A stretch of DNA of 64,000 bases from Neurospora tetraspora (GCF_033439725.1 NW_026944383.1:4216001-4280000); one strand, 5' to 3'. Positions 1-10,564 are shown, counted from the first letter of the stretch. A program made the numbers and translations. Notes: generated by a model from the letters alone, not told the origin.

Positions 1-924
1 CGTCTTACCTGTTGACTTTCTCTGCGCTTTGTGATTGATAGCACGCTGAACGGAGCGCGTACGAAAGATAAGGGCCATTCCAATCAACAGGACTCGCCGC
101 GATTAACGAACAAACGAGGCGATAACCGAGTACACGTAACCGTCGACGATCCAAGGACTCTCGCACATAGACGTCAACCGACTTGTACAATGTTAACAAT
201 TCCATATTACTCTCTGTTGAAGCCGAAGTGAGGATGGATTGACTTACGGCGTTACACCTTGTCTGCCCATGGTTATCGTTAGTTCGCCACCTAGTACGTC
301 AAGTCTTCCAGACCGCCATACAACTCTCCCCGTCGGCAGTCCCGTCTTCGTTCCGGCTCATCATCAGACAAGAGGAACATCATCTCTAGACTGATCCTAT
401 CCATTTGCCTGCAGACCACACCGGCCAAAGAGTCTTCACCTTGGCGTTTGTTTCGTCCCATTCAAATTCGGATAGGCCATCGGACCTGGACCGTGGTGCA
501 CCAAGGTTCGGCCATCCAAACAAACAGTCACCCGTAACACGACTGATTGAAGTTGATAGAGGCGACCAAGTCTAGGAGAAAGAACACCTTCCTCGTTCGA
601 TTAGCAAGAGAGGCAAACTTGAAACTCGCTGCCCAACATCTCTTGTGCCCCGGTCGCGGTTTAACTTTTTTCCTTGCCAGAAAAAAAAAAACCAAAACAA
701 CCCAAGAATCGCGTCCTTCTTTCGACGTGTCACCCAACCACCTTCAACGCGCCTCAACTGCTTTCAAGTCCACCAAACTAACTTGAACGCGACTGGCTGA
801 GAGAAAAGAAAATCACGTACTTACCGTTTTTGTCGTTGCCACCTCGTCCCTCAACATTATCTGACAATTCGCGACCCCTCAGCAAACTTACCTTCACTAC
901 CACGAGCACCAGCAATCATTCGCC
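1..924. other. Upstream intergenic region, no gene recognised
   Basis: Only short overlapping frames on both strands with no recognisable product. An A-run lies at about 679-690. The last 150 bases before the next start are pyrimidine-rich, as in many Sordariales 5' leaders. It probably holds the promoter and leader of the gene starting at 925. Confidence 0.5.
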
Positions 925-1712
925 ATGACACGCCCGAGTCGTGCAGAGGCGGATAGAATCCATCACCAAGGATTTGTCTATTTCCCATTCATGCCGCCTT
1001 CAGAGCAGTATCCTGCGCTCGCCGTCACGAGAAAGTTTAGTCGGAAGCCGAGGATCGACCCAGAGGATGTGGATCTAACCCAGCGCGAAATGGCTGGTTT
1101 TATTTCCGTCTACCCTCGCCTCTACCAGGTCCCGAAAACCATGCAGGAGCGGATAGGGAGATGGTACCTGGCCAACCGCAAGCTGGCGGATTCTTGGCCT
1201 TTGGACGGCTTTTGGAACGCGGCCGAGGACGATGCTCATGACCATATCGTTGTCAGGGAGCCGGGAGTACCGCCTGAAGTGAAGCAGATGGCCGGAATTG
1301 AGGACTCGAACGACAAGCCCGCCCCTGTTCCTAAGGAGAGGAAACCGAGACCCCCGAGGTCGCAGAAAGAAAAGCCGATACAGTCTCAACCTTCAACCAG
1401 CAACACCAGCAAGGCCACACCTTTCCCGCCAAGCGTAGTGGCAAGGTGTCAAGAGCTGGAGCAGTGGTCCCAACAAGAGTATTTCGCCGCCGAGCTCAAG
1501 GCCGCGGAACGGTCCTTCAGTTACATCCGCGGCTGGGTAGAGGATGCACAGAGTGGCGGCCGCTCACCTTCAATGGTACAGCTGGATGAATTGTTGAACT
1601 TTACATCGAGCGCTTTGACGCGTGCATCAGAGGCCGTCAAAATATCCTCAGCGGTGGTGGAGGACCTCGGATCGACTCCTGCACCTCTTGTCCATCCTGC
1701 TTTTATGGCATG

Positions 1713-1744
<32 letters not shown>

Positions 1745-2304
1745 AGCAGCAGCAGACCATGGGAAAAGACGTTGAGAACAGAAAGCGGCCCTTTGAAGTC
1801 GCTGACGCAGGCCTAGAGGGCTTAGAAGAGGACGAAGGCATTCAGGCGGGACCCTCAGGAGCAGGCAAGATCAGAAAACTCTCATCCTACAGGTCCACAG
1901 CGGAAGCAAGGTCGAGAGATTCAACACCACTTCCACTTCGGAATACTCAAACGGCCCCCAACCTTCCTGGGTCACGGGCTGTATCTGCATCTGCACCCAT
2001 ACATCCGGCCTTCCTTCAACAATACGCGCTTCAGGAGCCCCAGTCGGTTCCGATCAATCATACCCATAGTAGCTTCATGGTGGCGCCTATGCATGGCGCA
2101 CCTTTCAATGCATTGATGGGGGATGACAACCAGCACTCGGAATTGGCCAGTGAAAGTGGCGGAGACAGCGACGGTCATGATGACAGCGATGATGAGGATG
2201 AGGAGGAGGAGGAGGAGGAGGAGGAGGAGGAGGAGGAGGAGGAGGACGATGGCGGTGATAGTGACGATGATGGCGGCAACAGCGACGACGATGCATCGGA
2301 CTAA
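925..2304 (+). CDS. Hypothetical protein with poly-Q tract and poly-acidic tail
   Basis: An uninterrupted 459-residue frame starting at the first ATG after a pyrimidine-rich leader. I do not recognise the family. Residues 1-115 look folded (many aromatic residues, ending in a Trp-rich stretch), followed by a basic Pro/Lys-rich linker at about 125-155. A Gln tract encoded by CAACAG repeats lies near 1708-1756, and the last 45 residues are almost all Asp, Glu, Gly and Ser, encoded partly by a GAG repeat near 2199-2245. Low-complexity Gln and acidic stretches suit a nuclear or chromatin-associated protein, but that is inference from composition only. Oddly, the same frame stays open for another 111 codons after the TAA, so the annotated C-terminus may be wrong or newly truncated. 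No intron is needed. Confidence 0.8.
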
Positions 2305-2640
2305 AGATCCGATACCCTGACTCTGCCCTCCAGCTCCCATGTCGTTCAGAAAAAGAATGACCCAATCATCATCCAGGAGAGCAACATCAAGGAGAGCAAA
2401 GGAAGATCGACAGAGGCCCCGGAAGAAGAGAAAATAGGTGCCGGGAAGGCGTTGATCCGGTCCGCTATCGACGCCCCTGCCGCCATTCTGAGTGCGCGCG
2501 AAAACACCGAAGATTGCGGTGATGATGTTGGAAGACAGCCGGATGTCGCTCATACTACAGAAGTTGCTGCTGTCGATGGCGTTCGTGGTGGTTATCTTGC
2601 CAAAGTCAAGACATGGCTTAAAGCTTCGGGTGAAAACTGA
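2305..2640 (+). other. In-frame open extension downstream of the stop at 2302-2304
   Basis: Directly after the TAA the same reading frame runs to a TGA ending at 2640 without a stop. The predicted text is hydrophilic, with charged residues and a C-terminal segment containing Lys-Thr-Trp-Leu-Lys. A nonsense change (CAA or GAA to TAA), a sequence error, readthrough or an unrecognised intron would each explain it. I saw no convincing splice donor just before the stop. Confidence 0.35.
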
Positions 2641-3224
2641 TTACCCATCTTGATGAGCATTGCACATGCGATGTGATGGCGTAGAGGACGGGAAGATCCG
2701 ACAGAGACATCCTTTTCTTTTTTTGTTGTCGCGGTAGCGGTGAGCGTGGGCAGGTATCTGTACTCACGCGACGTGTTGTGCGTCTGACTTCCGGAATCGT
2801 TGTTGGGATCGTTGTGTTGATGTCCAAAGGGAATGAAAGCGGGGGATCCTACTTGAGGTCATCAATGTCTTTTTGAGATCAGACATCATACCTCACCCCC
2901 TTGTTTGAGTGTTGTGGTTGTACCTGCTCGAAGCAGCCGGGGGTGATGATCTACTCGAAGCCGGTGTGTTCGGAGCCGTCGTGCTCGGCGCCGCCCTGGT
3001 CTTGGAGGAGGAAGTATACATAGAAGACGGGCCTCCAGACGATCGTTGTCGAATTCGGAGGCTGTCCGTAGGCCCGTCTAACTGTCAATCGATACCGTGT
3101 TGCCTCTTGATGCGTTCTTGCCGTATGTTTGCCAGAGCACCAGGCTCGAGGTGTTGAGGTTGTGCCTTCCACTTCCCCATGTTCCTGGCTCCCGCTGGAG
3201 AAGGTGCCATCGGTGTCAGTTCAT
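2641..3224. other. Intergenic region left of the mobile island
   Basis: No supported gene. It has normal base composition and contains the probable 3' end of the upstream transcript. The last three bases (CAT, 3222-3224) are the proposed left target duplication of the island. Confidence 0.4.
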
Positions 3225-3258
3225 GGGCGCGTTCCAATTTTCGACCATGGTATCCGTT
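3225..3258 (+). repeat. Left terminal inverted repeat of the island
   Basis: 34 bp matching the reverse complement of 14163-14196 at 33 positions. The single difference is G here and A in the partner, a RIP-compatible transition. Confidence 0.7.
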
Positions 3259-3379
3259 TCCCATACAAAAATGATCCCTGTTGTTGATATGCAGTTGATC
3301 ACACTGCATATTGCGCTAGAGAAGGCACTCAGGACATCGAGAAGTACCAATTCGACCAGGGGGCCCTGTAACCGGTGTC

Positions 3380-3427
3380 GCGTAACGGACTTGGAAAACG
3401 ATACGTACCGCACCCCTAGTCACCTCC
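3380..3427 (+). repeat. Left subterminal inverted repeat
   Basis: 48 bp matching the reverse complement of 13731-13778 with five differences, including an identical core of 22 bp around GACTTGGAAAACGATACG. The AT-rich core starts directly inside it. Confidence 0.7.
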
Positions 3428-3653
3428 AGCCCCGCACATCTACTGCTTAGAACGGTATAGTTTCTTAAGTCCGTGATCGTATAATCATTACCTCTTTTGG
3501 TAATATGTAAATACGCGTATAGAATTAAAGCTAACTAAGTCAACTCTTTATACATAAGAGTTATATACAGCTATTATATTAACTTACTAAAATCATAAAA
3601 ATTGTAATGTAAATATTATTAATAATATTTAGTATTGGTTTTCCTAAATTGTT

Positions 3654-3742
3654 AGCGAAGTTTAATTCCTATAGTAAAGTCCTTCTAGCTATCTTTTATA
3701 TAGGTAGTTACTTTAGTGGTATATATCAGTTTAATAAGTTTT
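3654..3742 (+). repeat. About 90-bp direct repeat (second copy 3839-3927)
   Basis: Both copies start GCGAAGTTTAATT and run through TATATAGGTAGTTACTTTAG. Most differences are C/T or G/A transitions, as expected for RIP on a duplicated segment. Confidence 0.55.
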
Positions 3743-4293
3743 CGTCTCCCCTATAGATGAGTTGGATAAGCTTTATATTGAGTATATAATAAGGGCACTA
3801 TCATGTATACAACGTGCAATAGATAATAAGGTTAGAAAGCGAAGTTTAATTTCTATAGTAAAATCCTTCTAGTTATATTTTATATAGGTAGTTACTTTAG
3901 TAGTATAAATTAGTTCGATAAGCTCTATTTTGAATAACTGTTATGTAGGCTAGTAATAATAAAATTACAAAGTTAATAAAGGTTAGCTAATATATATATT
4001 AATTGTATTTTTAATATTATAATTGTAATATTGATTTTGATAATACCCAACTTATTGTATAGAATGACCTAATTATTAGCAATTAATTAATATATATATT
4101 AGAAGGATTTATAATAGTGTGCAAATAATATATTAAAAAGTGGTTTTAATATATTTGACATAAATCGAAATATTTATATTGAATTTCATTTCTATAACTA
4201 TAGTACTGGCTTGCTCTCACTACTTCTGATTATACTAGATAAATATTAATTGGAGTATGTAATTAGTGTTAGATTTGTATAATTATTGTAATA

Positions 4294-4570
4294 ATTGGAT
4301 TTATTTATATATAAATTGTATATATCGTATAAATATTTATATGTAGTATATAGTGTATAGTATGCTAGCATTTATGGTGCCTTTTATATGTAATTAGCTA
4401 TACTGCTTACTAAAAGATTGGATTTATCTATATATTAATTGTATATATTATATAAATATCTATATATAGTGTGCAGTATACTGGCATTTCTAGTGCGTTT
4501 TATATGTAATTAGCTATACCGTTTATGAAAAGATTGGATTTATTCATATATTAATCGTATAAATCGTATA
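4294..4570 (+). repeat. Tandem repeat of roughly 120 bp, two copies and a partial third
   Basis: ATTGGATTTAT recurs at 4294, 4417 and 4533. Each full unit passes through a similar block containing TATATGTAATTAGCTATA. Copies differ mainly by transitions. Confidence 0.5.
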
Positions 4571-5452
4571 AATCGTTGTTTAAAATATTAGTCGATTAAT
4601 TAAATTGATATTTATGACCGTAATAAATCTAGTTATTATTATAAGTATTTTATATTGTTAAATATTTTGTAATATGAATGGACGTATATTAAAAGACTTC
4701 AATTTAATATCTAACTCCCCTCTACGTCCTAAGGTCGAGCTCTTTATATCTATAAGTTGTTTATAAGATTTTTAAATTTTCTATTGAGCTACTAAGTTCT
4801 CGCGATATATTAAGTATAAGTACGCTTTACGTTTATAGAATTAAAATTATATTCGCAATACGCTAATTATTAGAAGTTGTAAAACTCAAAGATTATAAGT
4901 TTTAATTATTTTCGTACCGCCTACCGTTAATTAAGGCTATATCGATCTTCTTGAGGGGGTACTCTCTATGCAATTCGAGTTTTAAATTATTTATATCTCC
5001 TATTTTACTATAATTCTAATTAATTAGTTAGACGGCCAGTTAATAGGGTATAATAGTCATTAAGGAAATAATATTACTAAAAATACTAATATAGTAATTG
5101 TTAACGTTTGTAAAACCAGTACTTATAAGTAATAGATTGCTAATTAAACCCCCCTTTATAGCAGTTAATACTAATAAAGTAGATTAAATGTATATTAAAA
5201 TATTCGTTAGCATCGTAGAGATGCCTCCCTTTCTTCGCTTTTAGTAGAATTAGTTTTTATATTAGTACTAGGAATCGGTTGAATCTAAGGTAGTTAACTA
5301 ATTTTCGTAGAGATTTAGTACGAAATATAGTTTTAACTTTGGTAGTATAGTTAAAATATTGAATATTTGTATATAAAACGTATTTAGTAATACTAAGTAA
5401 AGAGAACTACTATATAATATTCTTATTTTGGAATTTTAAGCTAGAATAGTAG

Positions 5453-5997
5453 TGTTTCCTGCGGTGCCCTGACTGGCCTATAATGATAGCACCAGTACAA
5501 GGTTGCTACAGTGAACTATGCACTTGTAGCAGAGCGGAGCGGAAGCGGTAGGAAGTACGACAGCAATGCTGAAGGAAGCAGCGTAGTTGCAAGTACAATA
5601 AAAGGATGTTGTAAAAGAGGTCTTAGAGAGGACTCTGCTCTCAAGACAGAAGATTACAGTGGACTCTGCACTGTGAGAAAAGACTATATTGTATTGCTTG
5701 ACTTGTGCTTGCTTGCTTGCTTAAGGAGTGACGAACTGAAGGAGAGGAGAGGTCTCTATATACATGGACACTAAGCATCTAGAAGCTTCTGTTGAATCCT
5801 GTGATGACAAATCAGTCTGGAAGAAATGCTAGCTAAGTTATAAGACTCTAGAATACAGTGGCAAAGCCTCTTGTATTCTAGTACATTCTGTGGGGACTGA
5901 GTCAACTGATTCCGTAGAAGGAATAGTTCAACTAGCCTTCTATACTACAAGGTAGTACAAGGCAGTTACAAGGCACAGTACTAGCCACACGTTAACA
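5453..5997 (-). repeat. 3' LTR of the copia element
   Basis: 545 bp, identical to 10565-11109 except for G at 5866. It lies downstream of gag-pol in element sense. The 87-codon frame inside it recurs in the other LTR and is not regarded as a gene. Confidence 0.93.
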
Positions 5998-6005
5998 CCC
6001 CCTCT
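5998..6005 (-). promoter_or_regulatory. Polypurine tract for plus-strand priming
   Basis: In element sense it reads AGAGGGGG and directly abuts the 3' LTR, as required for the plus-strand primer. A second run, GAGGGGG, lies slightly upstream near 6031-6037. Confidence 0.75.
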
Positions 6006-6036
6006 GTGGCTGTACTTAGTGCCACAAGAGCCCCCT

Positions 6037-9000
6037 CTATACCCCTATGTTGTAGAGCTTAGAGTAGTTCAGCAGTTGTAAGAACCGCTCGAACTTGGGA
6101 GCTGGCAGAGCTTTTGTGAGGCCGTCAGCAGCCATATCCTCTGTTGGAACAAAGGATACGGTGATGTTTCCCTCTGTAACGCTCTCTCTCACGCCTTGGA
6201 ATTTGAGGAGCGTATGTTTAGTACGGCTGTGGTGCTTGGAGTTATGAGCCGTGTCTATAGCCCCTTGGTTGTCTGACTTCAGAGGAGTAGGGTTTTGAAG
6301 AGGACGCTGAATTTCGCTGAATAAACCTCTGAGCCACAATGCCTCACGGTTGCCTTCGATGAGTGCCGTGTATTCGGCTTCAAGAGTGCTGTAGGCTACT
6401 GTAGAGGCTCTCTTGGATTTCCAGCTTACTGGGCCTCCACTAATCAAGAACACGTAGCCGTAAGTAGATCGAGCAGTAGTTTTACAGCCAGCAAAATCAC
6501 TGTCAGTGTAGCCTATAGGTGTTATATCTCCTATAGCGCCGTACTGTATAGCATTGTCGATAGTGCTATAGAGGTAGCTCAACAGCTTTTTTGCTGCCTT
6601 CAGATGAGCAACTGTAGGCTGTTGTAAGTGCCGAGAGAGCCACTGAACTGCGTGTGCTATATCAACTCGAGTCTGAGTCATAGCGTAAGTAGTAGTGCCT
6701 ATAAGGCGCTGGTAGAGCTTCTGATCGGCTTTGTTCAGTGGTGGAGAGGGTGATTCAGGACCTGTGAGTCCTGGAGAGAGTGGTATCTTCGGACCGTGAG
6801 TGCTAAGCTTGAAGTGTTTGATAGCCTCTTTGATATAAGCTCCTTGGTGAATCCACAATAGTCGTTTGGCTCTGTTGCGTTCGATCTGGACACCTAAGAA
6901 GAACTTAGCAGCACCTAAGTCTTCTATGTCATAGGCTTTAGCTAGACTTTGCTTTAGAGCTTGGATCTTCTGTTTAGAAGGTCCAATCAGGAGGCAGTCA
7001 TCCACGTGGCTAACGATGAAGATACCGTCTTGCTCGTTGAAGTAAGTGGCTGAGTCAGAAGTTAAAGGCTTGTAGCCGAGGCCTTTAACTAATGTAGCTA
7101 CCTTCTGCTGCCACAGATAGGGAGCTTGTTTTAAGCCGTATAGAGACTTCTTTAGTAGTATAACTTGGTCCTTAGTAGGATCCCAACCGTGTTGTTTCAG
7201 CAATGCTCTTGCACTCTTGCTGCTGAGGCTGTATTCATACAAGCCTTCTGGGACTTCCATATATATATCAAAGTCCACACCAGCATTTAGAAAAGCTCCC
7301 ACGAAGTCGATTTGCTCTATTTCTAAGTCTTCCACAGCTGCTATGGCTAACAGAACTCTCCAGGTAGGAGGAGTAGCTGTGGTAGCAAAAGTCTCTGTAA
7401 AGTCAACTCCAGGGACTTGTTGGAAGCCTCTGACTACCAGCCGAGCCTTGTATTTAACAACTTGACTCTGTGAGTTCTTTTTAGCTTTAAAGACCCATCG
7501 GCTTGTTATAGGGTTCTTTAATGCCTTAGAACGGTCAACGAAGTAGAAGGTCTTAGTAGTCAATAGCTGTTGTAGCTCATTGAAGGAGGCTTCCAGCCAA
7601 CAGTTTTTCTGTGGGTGCTTTAGAGCCTGTTTGAAAGTGTTAGGCTCCGTGGTGCTGGTGGTGGCAGCGTTGTAATTTACTGCAGTAGTAGCTGCCTTAG
7701 TAACTAAGTACGTTACTAATTCAGTAGTGTCCATGGCGTTATCGTCGTCATCCACTACTTGGAATTCTTCCTTCTGCTGCTTAGAAGCTTGTGGCAGATG
7801 GACTTCGATATTTGTAGACTTGGGAGGCTCTACAAGAGGTGTTGTGAGCCTGGGAGGCTCTGCAGTTATGAGAGGTTGTTCTGCAGAATGTTCTTGTTCT
7901 TCCTCCTCCTGAACTTCAGGAAGCTGTAGGGAGTTTGTAGGGCTTCTGATTTCTTTACCTCCGTCGTAGTGAAATTGCGCTGGGTACCGCTTATAAGTGT
8001 TATAGAGAGTTTCGATAATAGATCTAACCTCTATAGCAGCTTCATCTTTCGTTCTTAGAAGCCGAATGAGTCTGAAGCGGGTTTTCCGATCCACTAAAAC
8101 AAGACCATACGGCTTGTTATTCAGTGGCGTAGGACGAATAATAAAGATATCCCCCTCTAGTCGTCCGAGGGCAAACGGTGGATCGGCTACTGGCTTTTTG
8201 GAGGGTCTGCGTAGTATTTTGGCCGAATCACAGCTTTTGCAAACCAAGTCTTCAGGGCGTACCTTTTGAAAGCTAGGCATGCCTTTAGTAACTTGAGCAG
8301 TCTTTTTCAAAAGATCAAGGCTTATATGCCCGAGCCGGACGTGCCATAACTGGGCGGCCCGAATCAACGCCTCAGAGGGTTTCTTGAGAGCTGTTGTGGG
8401 AGCTGTGGGAGTTGGATCCAGAGCCGGAGGCTCTATAACCCCCTTTGAAATTTCAGGAGCTGTAGTAGGTTCAGTAGATTCTTCAGTTTCAGAATCACTG
8501 AGATCGGCATTGTCTCTGGTAGTGTAACAGTGCCAAGTAGACCCGTAGGCCAATGGTTGTTTAGGATCAATTTTGGTAGATACAGTATTCTTCGTGATGA
8601 AGAAGAAGCCGTGTTTTTGGAAGTTTAGCAATGCCAATAGCTTCCGGGAGGCTGTGTATAACTTTTCCTTGATTAAGGTGCCTCCAGAGGCATACAACCT
8701 ATGGCCACTCACTATATTCAGCGGGAAGTTAGGAATATAGAGAGTATCTGTGAGTGATATAGAGCTGTAAACCGCTGTGTTATCTTTGTAGCCGGCGAGG
8801 AATTCGATTTTCACAGTGCCAACGCCCAGTGGCTTTACAGGACCACCTCCGGTCCCTACGGTGCCTAGAGTGGTAGAGAACTGTAGGTCCGAGAATAGGG
8901 TTTTGTTGTTGCAGATGTGCACTGTAGACCCAGTGTCAAAGAGCCATTGGCTGTTGTTTTTGATAGTTGGGTGGCTGAATTCAGGAGTTTCCTCGGTGGC

Positions 9001-10332
9001 TACAAATTCAGAGTCACTGTCTGCTCCGAATATAGTGCCAGACTCAAGGTTATAGCCTATAGTGAAAGCTTCATTAGAAGCTGTTTGCTCAGTGCCTTCA
9101 ATGTTGAAGGACTCTCCTTGGGCCTTCTTCTTAGTGCCTTTGCCTTGCTGCTTGCCTTGAGGGTTAGTGTGCTTAGCAGACGGCTGGCTGAAGGGCTTAA
9201 TATCTTGATCCTTCCTCTTAGTAGACCGTGGGTTCTGATGATTAGCCTTGTTGTTATCTTTCGACCTGTGGTTTCTCTTATAGCTAGCTTGCAAAGCTAA
9301 CAGCTGTTGAGAAGTCGTGGTAGTCGAATTCCGAGTCTCAGCTAGTAGGTCTTCCTGGAAGTACAGAAGGCTTAGTTTAGTAATCTTGCCTTCTGTGTTG
9401 TAGAGCCATTGTTCTTGCCGCAGCAAGCCTCTACAACGCTCTACCCACTGAGAGAAGTGGCTTTCTAGCACGTTAAAATAGTGGTTGATCTGGTCAATTT
9501 CCGCTATCCTAACGCCGAGACCAGCAAGTCGGCTCGCGAGGGTGTTGAATTTGGCGTTGAATTCTACTATAGTAGTAGATCCATCAAACTTAAGGAAGTG
9601 AAACTCCTTATATAGGGAGTCTCGGAGGGTTGACTGGCTGGGAGCGTACTGCATACGCAAACGCTTGTAAGCCTCTGCAGGGTCCGTTTCGAAGGCAATA
9701 GTAGATAAGGGGCCCTGTTTTAAGGTATTCCGAAGGGTCAATAACAAGGCAGCCTTCTGAGGATCAGATAGTAAGGCGTTAACTCGGTCAGGGTCTTCCA
9801 GGAATTCAGGAATTTGTAGTGCCCTGAACTGGATAGAAATAGCCTGATACCACTGATTGTAGTTTTCAGGTCCTGAAAGACGCTCTTTTTCAGCAAGTTG
9901 GAGTGACTGTTTAGCAAGCTCTTTGGTAGTAAGAGCGCTGAAATCAGTTCCGAGGTGTGCTGAAAGCGTTGGAGCTGTAATAGGCTCCGAGGTAGGTGTA
10001 GGAGACTCAAGAGTTGACTGAGCTTGAAGAGTTGGTTGAGCCTGAGGAAGCTGTTCAGCCTGAGGAGGCTGTTCAGCTTGAGGAGGCTGTTCAGCTTGAG
10101 GAGGCTGTTCAGCTTGAGGAGGCTGTTCAGCTTGAGGAGTCTGTTGAGTCTGAGAAGAGTGTTGAGTCTGAGAAGAGTGTTGAGCAGCCAAGTTCTGTTG
10201 TAGCAGCGAAATAACGTGCTGAAGCTGGCCTTCAAGGTTGTGAATTTGAGCTTGTAAGCCTTGTAAGCTCAGGCTTGGATATTCTGCAGGAAAAGCTGCA
10301 GTATGATCCATTAGTTCAGTCGGTTGATCCAT
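6037..10332 (-). CDS. Copia gag-pol polyprotein with an incomplete integrase core
   Basis: A single 1,431-residue frame starting at the first ATG after the primer-binding site. The first 130 residues include six-residue repeats rich in Pro, Gln, Ala and Glu. Gag follows (about 145-350), then a basic linker. Protease has the WLFDTGST active-site motif near residue 464. The HHCC zinc-binding region (WHVRLGH, later CKSC) lies near 690-730. The integrase core begins normally, with Asp in LEGDIFI and Asp in FHYDGGKEI near residue 789. It then passes straight into an acidic Pro/Glu linker, so the third catalytic acid and the integrase C-terminus are missing. Reverse transcriptase (about 910-1165) keeps the VDD active site near 1110. 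RNase H (about 1270-1400) keeps its acidic residues, such as TDSDFAG and LEAEY. There is no frameshift or stop. Gag, protease, RT and RNase H look functional; integration would need help in trans. Confidence 0.92.
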   Translation of the reverse strand: MDQPTELMDHTAAFPAEYPSLSLQGLQAQIHNLEGQLQHVISLLQQNLAAQHSSQTQHSSQTQQTPQAEQPPQAEQPPQAEQPPQAEQPPQAEQLPQAQPTLQAQSTLESPTPTSEPITAPTLSAHLGTDFSALTTKELAKQSLQLAEKERLSGPENYNQWYQAISIQFRALQIPEFLEDPDRVNALLSDPQKAALLLTLRNTLKQGPLSTIAFETDPAEAYKRLRMQYAPSQSTLRDSLYKEFHFLKFDGSTTIVEFNAKFNTLASRLAGLGVRIAEIDQINHYFNVLESHFSQWVERCRGLLRQEQWLYNTEGKITKLSLLYFQEDLLAETRNSTTTTSQQLLALQASYKRNHRSKDNNKANHQNPRSTKRKDQDIKPFSQPSAKHTNPQGKQQGKGTKKKAQGESFNIEGTEQTASNEAFTIGYNLESGTIFGADSDSEFVATEETPEFSHPTIKNNSQWLFDTGSTVHICNNKTLFSDLQFSTTLGTVGTGGGPVKPLGVGTVKIEFLAGYKDNTAVYSSISLTDTLYIPNFPLNIVSGHRLYASGGTLIKEKLYTASRKLLALLNFQKHGFFFITKNTVSTKIDPKQPLAYGSTWHCYTTRDNADLSDSETEESTEPTTAPEISKGVIEPPALDPTPTAPTTALKKPSEALIRAAQLWHVRLGHISLDLLKKTAQVTKGMPSFQKVRPEDLVCKSCDSAKILRRPSKKPVADPPFALGRLEGDIFIIRPTPLNNKPYGLVLVDRKTRFRLIRLLRTKDEAAIEVRSIIETLYNTYKRYPAQFHYDGGKEIRSPTNSLQLPEVQEEEEQEHSAEQPLITAEPPRLTTPLVEPPKSTNIEVHLPQASKQQKEEFQVVDDDDNAMDTTELVTYLVTKAATTAVNYNAATTSTTEPNTFKQALKHPQKNCWLEASFNELQQLLTTKTFYFVDRSKALKNPITSRWVFKAKKNSQSQVVKYKARLVVRGFQQVPGVDFTETFATTATPPTWRVLLAIAAVEDLEIEQIDFVGAFLNAGVDFDIYMEVPEGLYEYSLSSKSARALLKQHGWDPTKDQVILLKKSLYGLKQAPYLWQQKVATLVKGLGYKPLTSDSATYFNEQDGIFIVSHVDDCLLIGPSKQKIQALKQSLAKAYDIEDLGAAKFFLGVQIERNRAKRLLWIHQGAYIKEAIKHFKLSTHGPKIPLSPGLTGPESPSPPLNKADQKLYQRLIGTTTYAMTQTRVDIAHAVQWLSRHLQQPTVAHLKAAKKLLSYLYSTIDNAIQYGAIGDITPIGYTDSDFAGCKTTARSTYGYVFLISGGPVSWKSKRASTVAYSTLEAEYTALIEGNREALWLRGLFSEIQRPLQNPTPLKSDNQGAIDTAHNSKHHSRTKHTLLKFQGVRESVTEGNITVSFVPTEDMAADGLTKALPAPKFERFLQLLNYSKLYNIGV
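10041..10140 (-). repeat. 18-bp tandem repeat in the gag N-terminus
   Basis: About five copies of an in-frame 18-bp unit coding for PQAEQP. Variation in copy number would keep the frame. Confidence 0.7.
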
Positions 10333-10550
10333 TATAGTACTGCAATAATGAAGGGTGCTTGAGGGACCAGTGAAAATAGTCTGTAGTACAGTACTATTTG
10401 CAGTTGATGAGCAGTCTACAGCCTGTAGTGCAGTGCTGTTTGCCGAGAAGAGAGATAGGAGGTTGGCCTGTAGTACAGAGCCAAGGGGTCAAGAATCGAT
10501 CGTGACTTGGAAGCGCGAATCGATAGGCTGAATCCGGGTATTCTTGTTTC

Positions 10551-10564
10551 CCGGGCTCATAACC
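10551..10564 (-). promoter_or_regulatory. Primer-binding site matching the anticodon arm of initiator tRNA-Met
   Basis: On the plus strand CCGGGCTCATAACC sits directly against the 5' LTR edge at 10565. The same 14 bases occur inside the initiator tRNA-Met gene at 44209-44280 and span its anticodon CAT. In element sense the site would pair with the tRNA cut just 3' of the anticodon loop, not with its 3' end. Drosophila copia is known to prime from such a half tRNA. Confidence 0.8.

Larger units (their letters stand above)
3431..5452. repeat. AT-rich, RIP-like core, left half
   Basis: About 2 kb of very AT-rich sequence with TA, TAT and ATA everywhere and no usable reading frame. Base composition changes sharply at about 3430. 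This is the expected product of RIP (C to T, mostly at CpA) acting on a repeated element. It carries the internal repeats listed separately and ends with AGTAG (5448-5452), the copia target duplication. Confidence 0.75.

Noticed and set aside
2105-2553. Long minus-strand frames with poly-Leu or poly-Pro opposite the first gene
   Set aside because: They are antisense shadows of the GAG/GAC-rich acidic tail; repeats keep several frames open.
5511-5774. An 87-codon frame inside the left LTR, repeated at 10623-10886 in the right LTR
   Set aside because: It is identical because the LTRs are identical; no motif and no expected coding function in an LTR.
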